Below, one piece after another: positions 30,071 to 42,169 of a DNA stretch of 64,000 bases. A model generated the notes under the pieces. It was not told where the DNA came from. It saw only the letters and a list, made by a program, of their open reading frames with translations, and searched no databases. Position 1 is the stretch's first letter, and each line of letters begins with the position of its first letter. The position numbers were made by a program, and so were the translations under genes. The stretch comes from Actinernus sp. WN-2022. Lineage: Eukaryota > Cnidaria > Anthozoa > Actiniaria > Actinernidae. The stretch spans positions 50,502,021 through 50,566,020 of the forward strand of contig JAOWCC010001634.1 in assembly GCA_030867875.1 (NCBI GenBank), written 5' to 3'.

Positions 30071-31270
30071 TATAATTTCACGCTTGGGGATCCCCCCATG
30101 AAGAAAGGCGATTTGCATCGTTTTGGGTAGGGTCGGGAAAATTTTCGACCGCTTTGGTCGGTCTGGTTCTTACAGATCATTCGAAGGTCGCGCTTTTGGG
30201 GTTTTGAGGAGGCCGTTTGGCGATGATAAATTTGATGGATTTTCCTAAATCTCTGGTCAGATGTTGCTTGATAACTATTCCCACCTGTGCCGAAAGCTGA
30301 ATAGCGAGCGAGGAAGAAAGTACCGATTTTTGGGTGATCTTTGAGGTAAGTCTATGCTTTGGCGAGGTCGAGTTGCCTACCTTGTTGATTTTTTTAGAGC
30401 CGCGCCAACGGTCAAAATTTCGAATCCTAATAAATTGCTTTAGAAGGCCCCAAATCGCCAAAAAAACACTTACACAACTTCATTAAGTATCAATCTTTTA
30501 TTATTGAAGATTTATTTCGTAGGAATTGGAAAATAGAATTCACACGTAGCAATTATATAAACTCTTCTGAGATCGTTATGAAACTAATCGATAAACCACA
30601 GGTAACCCAACAGACTAATAAGCGGGAAACTATACGTCGAGTCTGGGAAGCCTGTGATCGTACGGTACTTGGTGAATTCCCTTTGCATCGTTTCACTCGA
30701 CAGGCAAATCCCTCTTCTTGATTTTATTTTCCTATACCAGCAGTGTTGCAGAATAATAAGTTTCTCTGCACCTCAACAGATCTTTCAGCTAGAGATTTAA
30801 AACTTTCCAAATCAGTCGTTGCTTCAAGATTTTCAAGCTCCCGATTGCATTTCGAGCAAATGATCGAAGAAATGAATTCTTCCTGAATTACTTCAATCCC
30901 AAGCAGCGCCGTCAACCTTTCGGCTACTTTTTCCTTTAGAGAAAAGTTATGTCTTCGTCGACCAGAAATTGGAATATTCATAGTGCACGTCGTGCAAATC
31001 TCTTTTAAGGTTACTGGATATATATACCTTCAAAAGTGATTTACGCAAAAATGCGTTTACGCGGGCGCTCGGAGAACAAAATATGGGAACCTATATATCA
31101 ATGGAAAGGTTGAAAACTGAAGAATACCAGTATTTTATACGGAATTACTCTAGATTTAAAACTACAGTCACTTTAACCCGATGTCGAAGACGTTTATAAA
31201 CGCGAATTACCAGCGCCGGGTTTTTATACTTACGAAGTAATTACACTTGTGTCAAGTTAAGCGGGCATTG
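30071..31270. other. DUF885 intron with a short minus-strand open frame
   Basis: Contains a minus-strand open stretch at 30724-30981 (MNIPISGRRRHNF...) with ISSIICSKCNREL and a helical tail, a single Cys-x2-Cys pair that loosely recalls ZAD-type zinc domains. It is too weak to name and could be a fragment of a transposon gene. The rest is unremarkable. Confidence 0.3.
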
Positions 31271-31428
31271 ATCTCCAAAAGCGTGTGTGCGATTTGATAT
31301 TTATTTTCTATGCGAAATTATTGCAGTTTAAAGTCGAGTCATTGATTATTTTTGCCAAGCCATCACGCTTGGACCGATATCTTTAAAACTATAAACAAAT
31401 CGGGAAAAGCACACACGCTTTTGGAGAT
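31271..31428. mobile_element. 158-bp MITE with 20-bp inverted ends
   Basis: atctccaaaagcgtgtgtgc at the left end is matched in inverse at 31409-31428. No coding content. Flanking bases do not show a clear long duplication. Confidence 0.75.
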
Positions 31429-33445
31429 TAGTTATCGTAGTATCACTGGACGAAATTTCAAAAAATTCCAGTAAATTCTTATATGCAATCAATTCACTTG
31501 AAGACTGCAGAAACGTTGAAAAATTGTAGCCGAGAAATCGGCATTGAAGTTCAGCAACTGATTCACACCCATTCTCCAATCAGAAACAACCTGGAGTCTC
31601 CCAAAATTCCGCGGGAAAAACTAAAGGTAGAGTTTCAATATGTAAATATAATTACAAGCCATAGTTCTCATTGTAGTCTCTTGCTTTAATATGTGGGTTC
31701 CAGAGGATATTGTAATCTAGGAATTAAAGAAATATATATATTTGCCGAGATGAATATACGCGCCGTATCTATAGCCGGCTTGTTTGACTTGAAAAAAAAA
31801 AAGGTGAACCGTCAGACTTTACGTTTCCATCTAAGCTTTCTTGGAAACAAATATTCTCTCGGCTGACTCCTATCAATTCTTCTTTATGTTCAGATGTGGA
31901 TCACTCGGCACTCCGTTTGAAAGTGAAAATACGAACCTTGTCGGGTTTTGCGAGGACTTCTATTTGGCTCGAAGTCGTATGCGTTGTTTGGCCTTGTTTT
32001 GCTTTTCATTTTTCTTTGTTATCCAAGCTAAGGGCATCCTGCTTGCTTTTTGGAAGACATAAGGCCAACAACCGATGGAATTACGGAATCGAGTGTGGAA
32101 AAACGTTTCTCAATAAACGTAAACATTGGTATATGAAATGAATTTATGCGCTAGCTTCCCCACACTTTCGATACGGGCGAGTGAGCACTTGTCATGTGTT
32201 AATTGATCTTCTGTCAATCAAACAGAAAACATATAAGCAAATACCGTGAACAAAAATACTGCAAAAATACGTTGGATCCGAAGTGAGGACCTATGCAGCC
32301 AAATATAAACACTGATTAAGAATGAAAAGTCCGAAGACTACAGCAAAACTGATATACAACGTAAAATTCTAACACAGAGCACTACGGTTAGCTAGGCCTG
32401 ACACGAAAAGCGCTCGGACTAGATTGCAGCCATAGACAGCTTAAAAACTTCCTTTTGGTATTTCTCCGTCAATATAATATTTTTTTGAACGGAGTTTTTA
32501 GTATATCAAACACTGCTACTAAAACTACATTTCTGTGCTAAAAATAATATTTTATCATCTTTTTCGTTTTGAAGGTATCCAGTTACACACAGGGGTTTTA
32601 GAAGTTATTCGTAATACGAGACAAGTAGCTGTCAAAACAGAAAATCCTGTTTGACTGAATATTTGAGCCTTTCATTAGCATATCCAACATGAAAGTGAGA
32701 TTACCACCCAGTTAACCCAGAGGCTCGTCGCTTCGCGACTCGCGACTTTCGAGCCTCTGGTAACCAGGGTAGGAGTTGGGTTGTGGGAGAAAACTCGTTG
32801 TTGAACAGTAATTATTGGTCGAATTTGGGACTTTCGGACTTAGTTACGGACTCATATTCGGAGTTAACTTTGGAGAAAGAACATTTATTATATTAATTTA
32901 GTAGTGAAATTGTTTTTAATTTTCTTTTTTTGAGGGCCGTATGTAGATAACTTTAAAGGATTGTATAGAACAATATTTCTCTTGTTAATATATCTAAATC
33001 AATTAGCTTGTTTTCCAATTACCGTAAAATCTCGAATTAGCGCCCAGTGTCATGCAATACGAGACAGTGAAAATCGCGACAAAAATTGCATCAAAAATCG
33101 CCAGGCCTTAAAATTAATACTCGATGAAGTTTGACAGCAGGAAGCCTGTTGCTAGGCAACTTATCGACCAACCAAAAGGTAGATATTTCGCCCCGAATTA
33201 AGAAAAAAACTTCTCCTTGAAATTTTACCTGCCATGTAATAAAGAAAAGAATGCCCTGCTCGTAAGCCAATCAGATTACAGTAATCATGCCCCCAGTGAT
33301 GCTATAAGAACGATTAAATAAGTGCCCTGTCTCGAATACCAGGTCCAAACTAATTACTTAGCGCCCCGGGCGTCCAGTAAATATCAAATCATCAGCGCTA
33401 TTTGATGCATATCCTTAGAATGCTGTTTTCTCTGTCTTGCAACAG
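31429..33445. other. DUF885 intron, 2 kb
   Basis: No gene supported. It holds a hairpin at 32708-32767 (cagaggctcg / cgagcctctg) and a pair of diverged inverted stretches around 33025-33055 and 33330-33365 (gcgccc...tctcga) that look like an old MITE. Confidence 0.4.
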
Positions 33446-33673
33446 GCCGTGTCCCTTGCGAAGAACGTGACCGGGGAGTCATCGGACGAACAGGCCATTG
33501 AGAGATTCAAACAGCGTATGACAGCGTCCACGATGTTCTTTAACGAACGTCCTTTTCCTGCCGAAGAGTCGAACGACAACGCCTTCCTGAAGTGCAGCAA
33601 CGAAAAGGAAGCAAAGAAGTATTGTCCAAAGAGATCGGAGGCCTTTAGTAAATGGAAAGATTCTGTGTCGAAG
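33446..33673 (+). CDS. DUF885-family metallohydrolase, internal exon
   Basis: Exon of exactly 76 codons between acceptor cttgcaacag and donor gtatgc. It encodes AVSLAKNVTG...SKWKDSVSK, a charged helical segment. Phase 0 on both sides agrees with the neighbouring exons. A 40-bp minisatellite begins about 27 bp after the donor, so the 5' splice site sits right at the edge of an expanded array. Confidence 0.8.
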
Positions 33674-33693
33674 GTATGCGATCAACTAGCTCA

Positions 33694-35068
33694 GCAAAAC
33701 TGGTTAATAGCTACTCCTTATCAATAACATGGCCTCCCATTGGTTAATAGCTACTCCTTATTAATAACATGGCCTCCCATTGGTTAATAGCTACTCCTTA
33801 TTAATAACATGGCCTCCCATTGGTTAATAGCTACTCCTTATTAATAACATGGCCTCCCATTGGTTAATAGCTACTCCTTATTAATAACATGGCCTCCCAT
33901 TGGTTAATAGCTACTCCTTATTAATAACATGGCCTCCCATTGGTTAATAGCTACTCCTTTTTAATAACATGGCCTCCCATTGGTTAATAGCTACTCCTTA
34001 TTAATAACATGGCCTCCGATCCCATTGGTTAATAGCTACTCCTTATTAATAACATGGCCTCCCATTGGTTAATAGCTACTCCTTATTAATAACATGGCCT
34101 CCCATTGGTTAATAGCTACTCCTTATTAATAACATGGCCTCCCATTGGTTAATAGCTACTCCTTATTAATAACATGGCCTCCCATTGGTTAATAGCTACT
34201 CCTTATTAATAACATGGCCTCCCATTGGTTAATAGCTACTCCTTATTAATAACATGGCCTCCCATTGGTTAATAGCTACTCCTTATTAATAACATGGCCT
34301 CCCATTGGTTAATAGCTACTCCTTATTAATAACATGGCCTCCCATTGGTTAATAGCTACTCCTTATTAATAACATGGCCTCCCATTGGTTAATAGCTACT
34401 CCATATTAATAACATGGCCTCCCATTGGTTAATAGCTACTCCATATTAATAACATGGCCTCCCATTGGTTAATAGCTACTCCTTATTAATAACATGGCCT
34501 CCCATTGGTTAATAGCTACTCCTTATTAATAACATGGCCTCCCATTGGTTAATAGCTACTCCTTATTAATAACATGGCCTCCCATTGGTTAATAGCTACT
34601 CCTTATTAATAACATGGCCTCCCATTGGTTAATAGCTACTCCTTATTAATAACATGGCCTCCCATTGGTTAATAGCTACTCCTTATTAATAACATGGCCT
34701 CCCATTGGTTAATAGCTACTCCATATTAATAACATGGCCTCCCATTGGTTAATAGCTACTCCATATTAATAACATGGCCTCCCATTGGTTAATAGCTACT
34801 CCTTATTAATAACATGGCCTCCCATTGGTTAATAGCTACTCCTTATTAATAACATGGCCTCCCATTGGTTAATAGCTACTCCTTATTAATAACATGGCCT
34901 CCCATTGGTTAATAGCTACTCCTTATTAATAACATGGCCTCCCATTGGTTAATAGCTACTCCATATTAATAACATGGCCTCCCATTGGTTAATAGCTACT
35001 CCATATTAATAACATGGCCTCCCATTGGTTAATAGCTACTCCTTATTAATAACATGGCCTCCCATTGC
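33694..35068 (+). repeat. 40-bp minisatellite, about 34 units, in DUF885 intron
   Basis: Unit tggttaatagctactcctta followed by ttaataacatggcctcccat. The array is very homogeneous. Variant units with ccatattaat occur in adjacent pairs at about 34402 and 34442, 34722 and 34762, 34962 and 35002, pointing to higher-order duplication. It starts about 20 bp after the donor of the upstream exon and each unit contains an inverted CCAAT box (attgg). Confidence 0.97.
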
Positions 35069-35202
35069 CCAACCCAAAATTCAGTTTTATAGTTTGAGCT
35101 CCTCAGCTCCAGTGAGAATGATTTCAAGAAATACGTAAAGTGATCAATATATGAATACCTTAATTTGTTTAAATCAGAATTGGATTGCAGGAAAGGAAAC
35201 TG

Positions 35203-35555
35203 ATAGCCTGTAAGGTGCACAAAGGACTCAGCATGGTTGAGACTAGTTCCCAGTGTCGAACATGCTATAACTGATAGCCTGTAAGGTGCACAAAGGACTC
35301 AGCATGGGTGAGACTAGTTCCCAGTGTCGAACATGCTATAACTGATAGCCTGTAAGGTGCACAAAGGACTCAGCATGGTTGAGACTAGTTCCCAGTGTCG
35401 AACATGCTATAACTGATAGCCTGTAGGTGCACAAAGGACTCAGCATGGTTGAGACTAGTTCCCAGTGTCGAACATGCTATAACTGATAGCCTGTAGGTGC
35501 ACAAAGGACTCAGCATGGGTGAGACTAGTTCCCAGTGTCGAACATGCTATAACTG
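35203..35555 (+). repeat. 70-bp tandem repeat, five units
   Basis: Units ctgatagcctgtaaggtgca... to aacatgctataa repeat five times with one-base length variation (gtaagg or gtagg). Confidence 0.95.
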
Positions 35556-35915
35556 GGAAAGCTGTGGTGTAATGAAAATCGCGACGTCACAGCGTCTTGA
35601 AATCCCGACATTTTCTGCCTGAGTAATAGACTACGATTTTCAAGACATTTCCAGTTTAATGATTTGCAATTTTGGCGGTGCTATAGGCCTTTTGGCTTCA
35701 ATTTCTGTTAATTAGCTAAAATTAATTAAACGTGGTCAAGAAATAAGAGGGTTTTATGATCAAACAATTCGGGAAATCGTGGCTACGTCAGATGTGCTCG
35801 AGATGTGCTCTAGTCAGTTCCCCCACTCGTCAGAAGGGGGTGGGAAGAAGCACGAGTTGTTCCTTGAAATTCGTGACTAACCCTTGCTATGTTGATTAAA
35901 TATGGTTTTCATCAG

Positions 35916-36176
35916 ATGCAACAAGTCCTGGAAACAAAGCTTGAGCCACTCTTTTACACCAGCGGGCCTAAGAGGGTCACTCCACGCTGTGGTCTGAATG
36001 TAATACCAGGATTCAGTCCCAAATTTTCGTTTCGTGGATACTGGGATTCCCAGATTAAAAATTGCAGTCAAGGAAATTCGTCGCAGACAATGCCTTTCTT
36101 CTTGGATGGCTATGGACCTATGTTTTCAGACTACTCCGTGACGGCTCACGAACATCTGCCGGGACACCACTTAGAG
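35916..36176 (+). CDS. DUF885-family metallohydrolase, catalytic exon with HExxPGHH motif
   Basis: Exon of 87 codons between acceptor ttttcatcag and donor gtactg, phase 0 at both ends. It encodes MQQVLETKLEP...DYSVTAHEHLPGHHLE. The HEHLPGHH motif is the zinc-binding and catalytic signature of DUF885 hydrolases (related in logic to HExxH metallopeptidases). The family is known from bacteria and animals as secreted or cytosolic metallohydrolases, but the substrate in animals is poorly defined. No stop or frameshift is seen, so the gene looks functional. Confidence 0.88.
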
Positions 36177-36284
36177 GTACTGTTATTGACAAACTACTTG
36201 AATATCCTATTGGCTGAGATGTAGTTAAGAGAAAATATCAATTACGTATAGTCATATCCCAGAGCCAAAGTATGCTATGTACCG

Positions 36285-36572
36285 TGGCAGGAGCCCATCA
36301 CCAGGAGCGTCCATCTTCCCCATTGGTTCTGTTCCCAGCACATGCAGGAGTAGATGTGGCTATATTTAGAATTGCATTTCGCGTGAAATAAACAAAGGCC
36401 ATGTTGTCTTAGCCAATGAGATAGCTATACGTCACTTCTCATTATTTTTCATTATCATTCTTCTCACTTTCAACACGGGAATTCTAATTCTAAATATAGC
36501 CACATCTACTCCTGTGCTGGGGGCCCAGCCCATGACATAGGAACGCTCCTGGTAATGGCTCCTGCATGCCCG
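36285..36572. mobile_element. MITE with long inverted ends in DUF885 intron
   Basis: The left end (ggcaggagcc... gaccaggagcg-like) and tctaaatatagccacatctactcctg segments recur in inverse, at about 36287-36370 and 36490-36571. No coding content. Confidence 0.7.
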
Positions 36573-36660
36573 TAACTATGTACATTCAAGCTGTACCGCT
36601 GGCTGACACGCAGACGCGAGCTCGTTGGTTCTTACTACTTTTTCTTTAATTTCCCTACAG

Positions 36661-36846
36661 GTTCAAGGTTACACCGAACTGTTTAAAGATAAGTGTGGTG
36701 ACTCTATAGCGTGGTTAAGTGACCAATCGTTCTTCTCTGGGTTCAGCGAGGGTTGGGCGACGTACGCGGAGGACCCGCTCATGGATAAGGACATGCATAT
36801 GTACGCTGATGATCCTATGAGTAAATATGGCATGTTGCAGCAGATG
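36661..36846 (+). CDS. DUF885-family metallohydrolase, exon with EGWA motif
   Basis: Exon of 62 codons between acceptor ttccctacag and donor gtaggt. It begins VQGYTELF, continuing directly from the HHLE of the previous exon, and contains FSEGWATYAED. The Glu of EGWA is the expected third metal ligand in this family. It ends at KYGMLQQM in phase 0. Confidence 0.88.
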
Positions 36847-36883
36847 GTAGGTACCTCAGGCAGCCTAATAATAACAATGTCTT

Positions 36884-38240
36884 TATTCCTTTATTCCTAA
36901 TATCAATAGTTACAAAATATAATTAGTAAAAAGGAGAAAAATCTAATGAAAAGGTACAAATACATATGGAACTGATTTAAAAAGCTAAGTTATACTTAAA
37001 AATACACCTATTGATAAAACTATTTTTAAAGCATTCTGTATGTATTCTTGGCCATAGGCATTCTTTCTTACTCAGTCTAACAGAAGAGTCCTTAACACGC
37101 GGCAAGATCTAGAGTTCATTAAGAGGATGCAAACGTAACTCATTAATCTTCTTACAAATAGATCGGTCAGTAGTTTCTAAAAGTGAACTTATACATATAA
37201 GAGTGGAAGTGTATCTGCGCTTAAGACAACGTGTGAGGAAATTCTGAATAGTGATCAGTTCCGGTGTAGAAGAAGCATAGACCGATAAAGCGTAAGTAAT
37301 TTTAGGAAGTACACTGATAGCGCTAAAAGGGTAATCTATTTCTTGCTAATAAAATCCCTCTTGCCTAAGACATCTTAAAATGTACAAACACTTAATATTA
37401 GCATCATTACGTTTCGCTGTTACATGGTCGGAAAATCTGCAATTGGTTTGGAATGTGACTCCTAAAAGTGACGTACATTGGGATATGTATCAATATCTGG
37501 GAACATGTCCGTTGAGGATTTCTTCTTCAGTGTGAGTTCTTTACATTTAGACATTTAACAGTACATTCCATTAACACTAGTCCAGTCCATAAATTCACTA
37601 ATGGCATCTAAAGCAGTATCGATATCATTACAATGTTTATAAACTTTAACAATGACGGTGGAGTCATCTGCATATTTAGTTATACTGGACCTTTCACAGC
37701 TAATATCTACGTCGTTAATAGATAAGCTAAATAGATACGGACCACTAACATTTCCTTGGGTTGTTCCCTTATTAACACTTCTCCAATCATAGTATGTTCT
37801 TCTAAAGGAAAGTCGTTGTTTTCTGTCTTTACGAAAATTAATGTACCAATTGATTATGTAAAAGGATGAGTGATAAAGACTTAAGTTTTTGAGCCAATAA
37901 ATTGTGCTTAACATTATCAAACGCTTTGGGAAAATCCATTGCAAAGACTCTTATGGCATACAATACAATACAATACAATATTGGCATGCAGTACAGTTTG
38001 GCTTATCACGAGCTTTGAGTGAGTCATGTTGTATTCTCAGGAGGGCATCTGTGCAGTTTTCGCCGGTGCGATATGTAAACTGTTTTTTCTCAGTGGTATA
38101 CTGTTGTCTCAAACAAGCGTGCAATAACCGGAGTGATATTTATTCCTCTAAAGTCAGGATATTCAGAAGTCTTGTGACAAGTTCCTGTAAATCTGGACAA
38201 ATGAGTTTTGAAAGTGATACCAGACCCTTTAATTAGCCCG
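36884..38240 (-). mobile_element. 5'-truncated LINE in DUF885 intron
   Basis: Minus-strand RT fragment. The core at 37555-37944 has LSSFYIINWYINF-like sequence, then GTTQGNVSGPYLFSLSINDV (RT block 5) and KYADDSTVIV (catalytic ADD, motif C). Another frame around 38120-38210 has FRGINITPVIARLFE (block 2). An ATACA microsatellite at about 37960-37985 interrupts it. Broken beyond use. Confidence 0.75.
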
Positions 38241-38270
38241 CGGGTGACAAGTTGGATAAGGCTAGATGAG

Positions 38271-38436
38271 ATTCCATTCTGCCGTGCGCCTGCCTTGTAC
38301 AGATGTATAGATAACGTCACAACGTGAAGAGAACAAAGAAGTGCGCCACGAGACGCAGTCGAGTAACTGATGTTCTCTTCACGTTGTGACGTCATCTGTG
38401 CATCTATAAGAGGACGGGCGCACGGCAGAATGGAAT
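38271..38436. mobile_element. Fold-back MITE, about 166 bp
   Basis: attccattctgccgtgcgc at the left is inverted at 38418-38436, and the inner arms cacaacgtgaagagaac / gttctcttcacgttgtg match as well. Confidence 0.8.
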
Positions 38437-38545
38437 ACTATATTTGTTTATATAATAATCGCAAACTAAAAACTATGAAAATATCCATGGTTTTTTTACG
38501 ATTCATGAAATCCAGCCAAAACGAGTTGAGAAATTGGCTGAGCGC

Positions 38546-39615
38546 ACTCATGACGCCATCCATGTGTGTGTCCTCTAATAACACTCATGACACCATCCAT
38601 GTGTGTGTCCTCTAATAACACACATGACACCATCCATGTGTGTGTCCTCTAATAACACTCATGACACCATCCATGTGTGTGTCCTCTAATAACACTCATG
38701 ACGCCATCCATGTGTGTGTCCTCTAATAACACACATGACACCATCCATGTGTGTGTCCTCTAATAACACTCATGACGCCATCCACGTGTGTGTCCTCTAA
38801 TAACACTCATGACGCCATCCACGTGTGTGTCCTCTAATAACACTCATGACGCCATCCATGTGTGTGTCCTCTAATAACACTCATGACGCCATCCATGTGT
38901 GTCCACGTGTGTGTCCTCTAATAACACACATGACACCATCCATGTGTGTGTCCTCTAATAACACACATGACACCATCCATGTGTGTGTCCTCTAATAACA
39001 CTCATGACGCCATCCATGTGTGTGTCCTCTAATAACACTCATGACGCCATCCATGTGTGTGTCCTCTAATAACACTCATGACGCCATCCATGTGTGTGTC
39101 CTCTAATAACACTCATGACACCATCCATGTGTGTGTCCTCTAATAACACTCATGACACCATCCATGTGTGTGTCCTCTAATAACACTCATGACGCCATCC
39201 ATGTGTGTGTCCTCTAATAACACTCATGACACCATCCATGTGTGTGTCCTCTAATAACACTCATGACGCCATCCATGTGTGTGTCCTCTAATAACACACA
39301 TGACACCATCCATGTGTGTGTCCTCTAATAACACTCATGACGCCATCCATGTGTGTGTCCTCTAATAACACTCATGACGCCATCCATGTGTGTGTCCTCT
39401 AATAACACCCATGACACCATCCACGTGTGTGTCCTCTAATAACACACATGACACCATCCATGTGTGTCCACGTGTGTGTCCTCTAATAACACACATGACA
39501 CCATCCATGTGTGTGTCCTCTAATAACACTCATGACACCATCCATGTGTGTCCACGTGTGTGTCCTCTAATAACACTCATGACACCATCCACGTGTGTGT
39601 CCTCTAATAACACAC
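38546..39615 (+). repeat. 37-bp minisatellite, about 29 units, in last DUF885 intron
   Basis: Unit actcatgacgccatccatgt followed by gtgtgtcctctaataac, with variants in two or three positions (acgcc or acacc, actc or acac) and occasional short insertions. The array ends at 39615, before the terminal exon. Confidence 0.96.
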
Positions 39616-39854
39616 AGCTATTGACCAATCAGAGCGTGCGTTTCGGACTGATTATTATGTAAATTAATAATAGCTTGAACTGTGTCAAGGCTTCAACATA
39701 ACACCAGTTCAAAACTGAAGAGAGCCCGTTTAATAAGAGGCTCCGTTTACAAGGCTGATGGTCACTGCTTGCGCAATGACAAAACCCATGAGCATAGTGG
39801 CAGCATGTTTATCATTGTTTATCTTATTACGTTATGATTGTCTGTCTATTTCAG

Positions 39855-40205
39855 ATTATGGGTTCGCTACGTCTGATCATAGAACCGGGCCTGCACTATA
39901 ATGGAATGACCCGGTCCGCGGCTTTACAGCTCTTTAGTAAGTATGCGTGGGACGAGAGTGATCTGGCAAGGAAAGAAATCACACGATACCAAAGTACTAT
40001 CGGCCAGTCTGCTACTTACATGGTGGGGAGAAATGAAATCATGAAAGCAAGACAACTGGCCGAGAGAACACTGGGGACGAAATTCTCGTTAAAGGACTTT
40101 CACTACGAGGTGCTACATCAGGGCGAGGCTCCGCTGGACTATATACGACACCATATTGATCGTTATCTGAAGTGTAAAACAAAAGGCCAGGAATGTGATA
40201 TCTAA
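39855..40205 (+). CDS. DUF885-family metallohydrolase, terminal exon
   Basis: Terminal exon of 117 codons including the stop, after acceptor ctatttcag. It encodes IMGSLRLIIEPGLHYNGM and then TRSAALQLFSKYAW..., ending KCKTKGQECDI. The LRLIIEPGLHYNGM segment and the ATYMVGRNEIMKAR segment are typical of the C-terminal helical part of DUF885 proteins. It closes the gene; no poly(A) signal was assigned with confidence. The preceding 3-kb intron holds a LINE fragment, a MITE and a 37-bp minisatellite. Confidence 0.88.
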   Translation: MMGSLRLIIEPGLHYNGMTRSAALQLFSKYAWDESDLARKEITRYQSTIGQSATYMVGRNEIMKARQLAERTLGTKFSLKDFHYEVLHQGEAPLDYIRHHIDRYLKCKTKGQECDI

Positions 40206-40302
40206 ATTAACAAAGATTGGAAAGCACTGCAGATGTAGATTATCAACCGGATACGATGCCGGCGTGCTTTTGATTTTTTAAATATCGGAAATCACGGTAA
40301 AG

Positions 40303-40625
40303 TAAAGTCACTTTATTTATCGAGGGTAACACCCTTACCGGCTAACACCCTTACCGGCTAACACCCTTACCGGCTAACATGTAGTTCAGCAATCCAACAT
40401 GTGGCCCTCTCTTGACTTAGTCGGCCTTCGGTTTTACGTCTTATCCGAGAAGACGAGAAGGTCTAACCATTTGCAGTTAGAGAACGAGAAAATTGCACAA
40501 AGGCAGCACCTTCTACTTAATTATGTTAAGACCCTGAGTGTTGGTCCGGTCGGGGTTTGAACCCTGGACATCCCGCACGACAGACACTGGCGCTTAACCA
40601 CTGAGCAAACCCGGAGGGACTTGCA
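40303..40625 (-). mobile_element. tRNA-derived SINE
   Basis: Minus strand shows a pol III A box (gctcagtggttaagcgcc) and B box (gggttcaaacccc) followed by a tail found again at 60194-60388 (cgagaagac..., gcagcaccttct..., agaccctgagtgttggtcc). The copy ends near 40303 at an AT-rich stretch. This is the source family of the A-box array at 42170. Confidence 0.75.
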
Positions 40626-42120
40626 CTTTACCACTGAGCAAACCGGGCAACACATCCTGCCCGTTGAATTAACAATATCCTTAAATGGAAAACACGCTTG
40701 AAATAATGATAATTGTTAATTCTAATGACATTCTTAAAACCAGTCAAGGATAAATATATATTTTTTTACATTCCGAACGGCGGTAGACCGGCTTGGTGTA
40801 GTGGTGATGATGTTTGCCTAAATGTTGGTCCGGTCGGGGTTTGAACCCTGGACATCCCGTACGACCAACACGGTATCTCCCTTAGATTGACTATTATCAT
40901 CAATTGTCAAAATCGCTAGAATTGATTATAATCCTCAATTTAACCTCGAGGTTAAAACCAGTCAAGTATAAAGATAAACAATTGTCGAATTCCGAACGGC
41001 GGTAGACGCGCTTAGTGTAGTGGTCATGACGTCTGTACTACCAAGCACTACACGCAAACGGCTACGAGTTCGAGCCCGAGTAGGAGCGCTCAAAAAATAC
41101 TTTTCTCTCGTTTACCTTCCTTTCTTGTTTACCTGTGAACCCTAGCTCTAGGTGACTGAGAACCCGTCGTTTACCCGTGAACTCGTCCGATGGTTAGGGT
41201 TTGGTTTGTAGTTCGGGTTAGGGTTTGGTTTGTAGTTCGGGTTAGGGTTTGTCTTAGAATGATGATTATAATCAATTCTAGCGATTTTGACAATTGATGA
41301 TAATAGTCAATAGGGACTTTACTGAAACCACAACGGCAACGTCTAGGACGACGGCATAAAACAATAACTGCACGTGAAAATGCACGAAGTCGCCTACATT
41401 TCGACCGTCCTCTGTAAAAACACAACGTGAAAACCATACGTTTTACGTTTCATAGAGAATGTGAACGTCCAAAAGTAAATCTCTCCGTCTTTCGGTCGAC
41501 GTGAAGGCAACTCTATGCTTATCATATTCTTCGAAGATTTGGATGCCAAAAGTAATTAAAGGCGAATAAAGGAAAGAGTAAACACCAAAGTTTGGGAGAA
41601 AACACTTTTCTACGTCCCGTCGTCACTGCCGTCGCCGTCCTGGTTGCTTAAGGTCCCTAATGTCCCTAATCTAAGAGAGATGACGCGTTGAACGGGGAGA
41701 ATGCGTTGAACCGGGAGGGACTGGTGCTTTACCACTGAGTTAACCGGGAGGAACTGGCGCTTTACCACTTAACTAACAACGCGTTCTCGAGGTTTTAAAA
41801 AACAATGAATATCATTATTTGTCAAATAGCTTTAAAGTAATGATAATCATTATTTGAAGACAAACCCTAACCATCGGACTAGTTCACGGGTAAACGACGG
41901 GTTCTCACTCACCTAGAGCTAGGGTTCACAGGTAAACAAGAAGAGAAGGTAAACGAGAGAAAAACTTTTTTTTGAGCGCTCTTACTCGGGCTCGAACTCG
42001 TAACCGTTTGCGTGTAGTGCAGACGTCATGACCACTACACTAAGCGCGTCTACTTGACAATTGTTTATATTTATCCTTGACTGGTTTTAAGAATAATGAT
42101 TATCATTATTTTGAAGTGAT
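40626..42120. mobile_element. Nested fold-back elements with tRNA-like arms
   Basis: Left arm about 40953-41211 and right arm about 41862-42090 are inverse copies. Each carries a tRNA-like part: ttagtgtagtggtcatgac (A box) and gagttcgagcccg (B box) at 41010-41090, and the inverse at 41975-42055. A second inverted pair lies at about 40889-40935 and 41262-41311. The inner end of the left arm has ttagggtttgg repeats (41195-41250). Two A-box units occur at 41711-41777. Confidence 0.7.
41195..41250 (+). repeat. TTAGGG-containing tandem repeat
   Basis: Two and a half copies of a 24- to 27-bp unit containing ttagggtttgg and gtagttcggg. Confidence 0.75.
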
Positions 42121-42169
42121 TTGACAATTAATGTTAATCATTGTTTTAACCTCGAGATTGTGTTGGAGA

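Noticed and set aside
30724..30981. Possible zinc-domain gene on minus strand
   Set aside because: Only one CxxC pair and a helical tail; no match strong enough to call a gene, noted in the intron entry only.
33694..35068. The 40-bp array as a centromeric satellite
   Set aside because: Only about 1.4 kb inside an intron of a host gene; no sign of a larger array.
39390..39662. Open frame of 90 codons in the 37-bp array
   Set aside because: Minisatellite sequence in an intron; the frame changes with each unit and has no start context.
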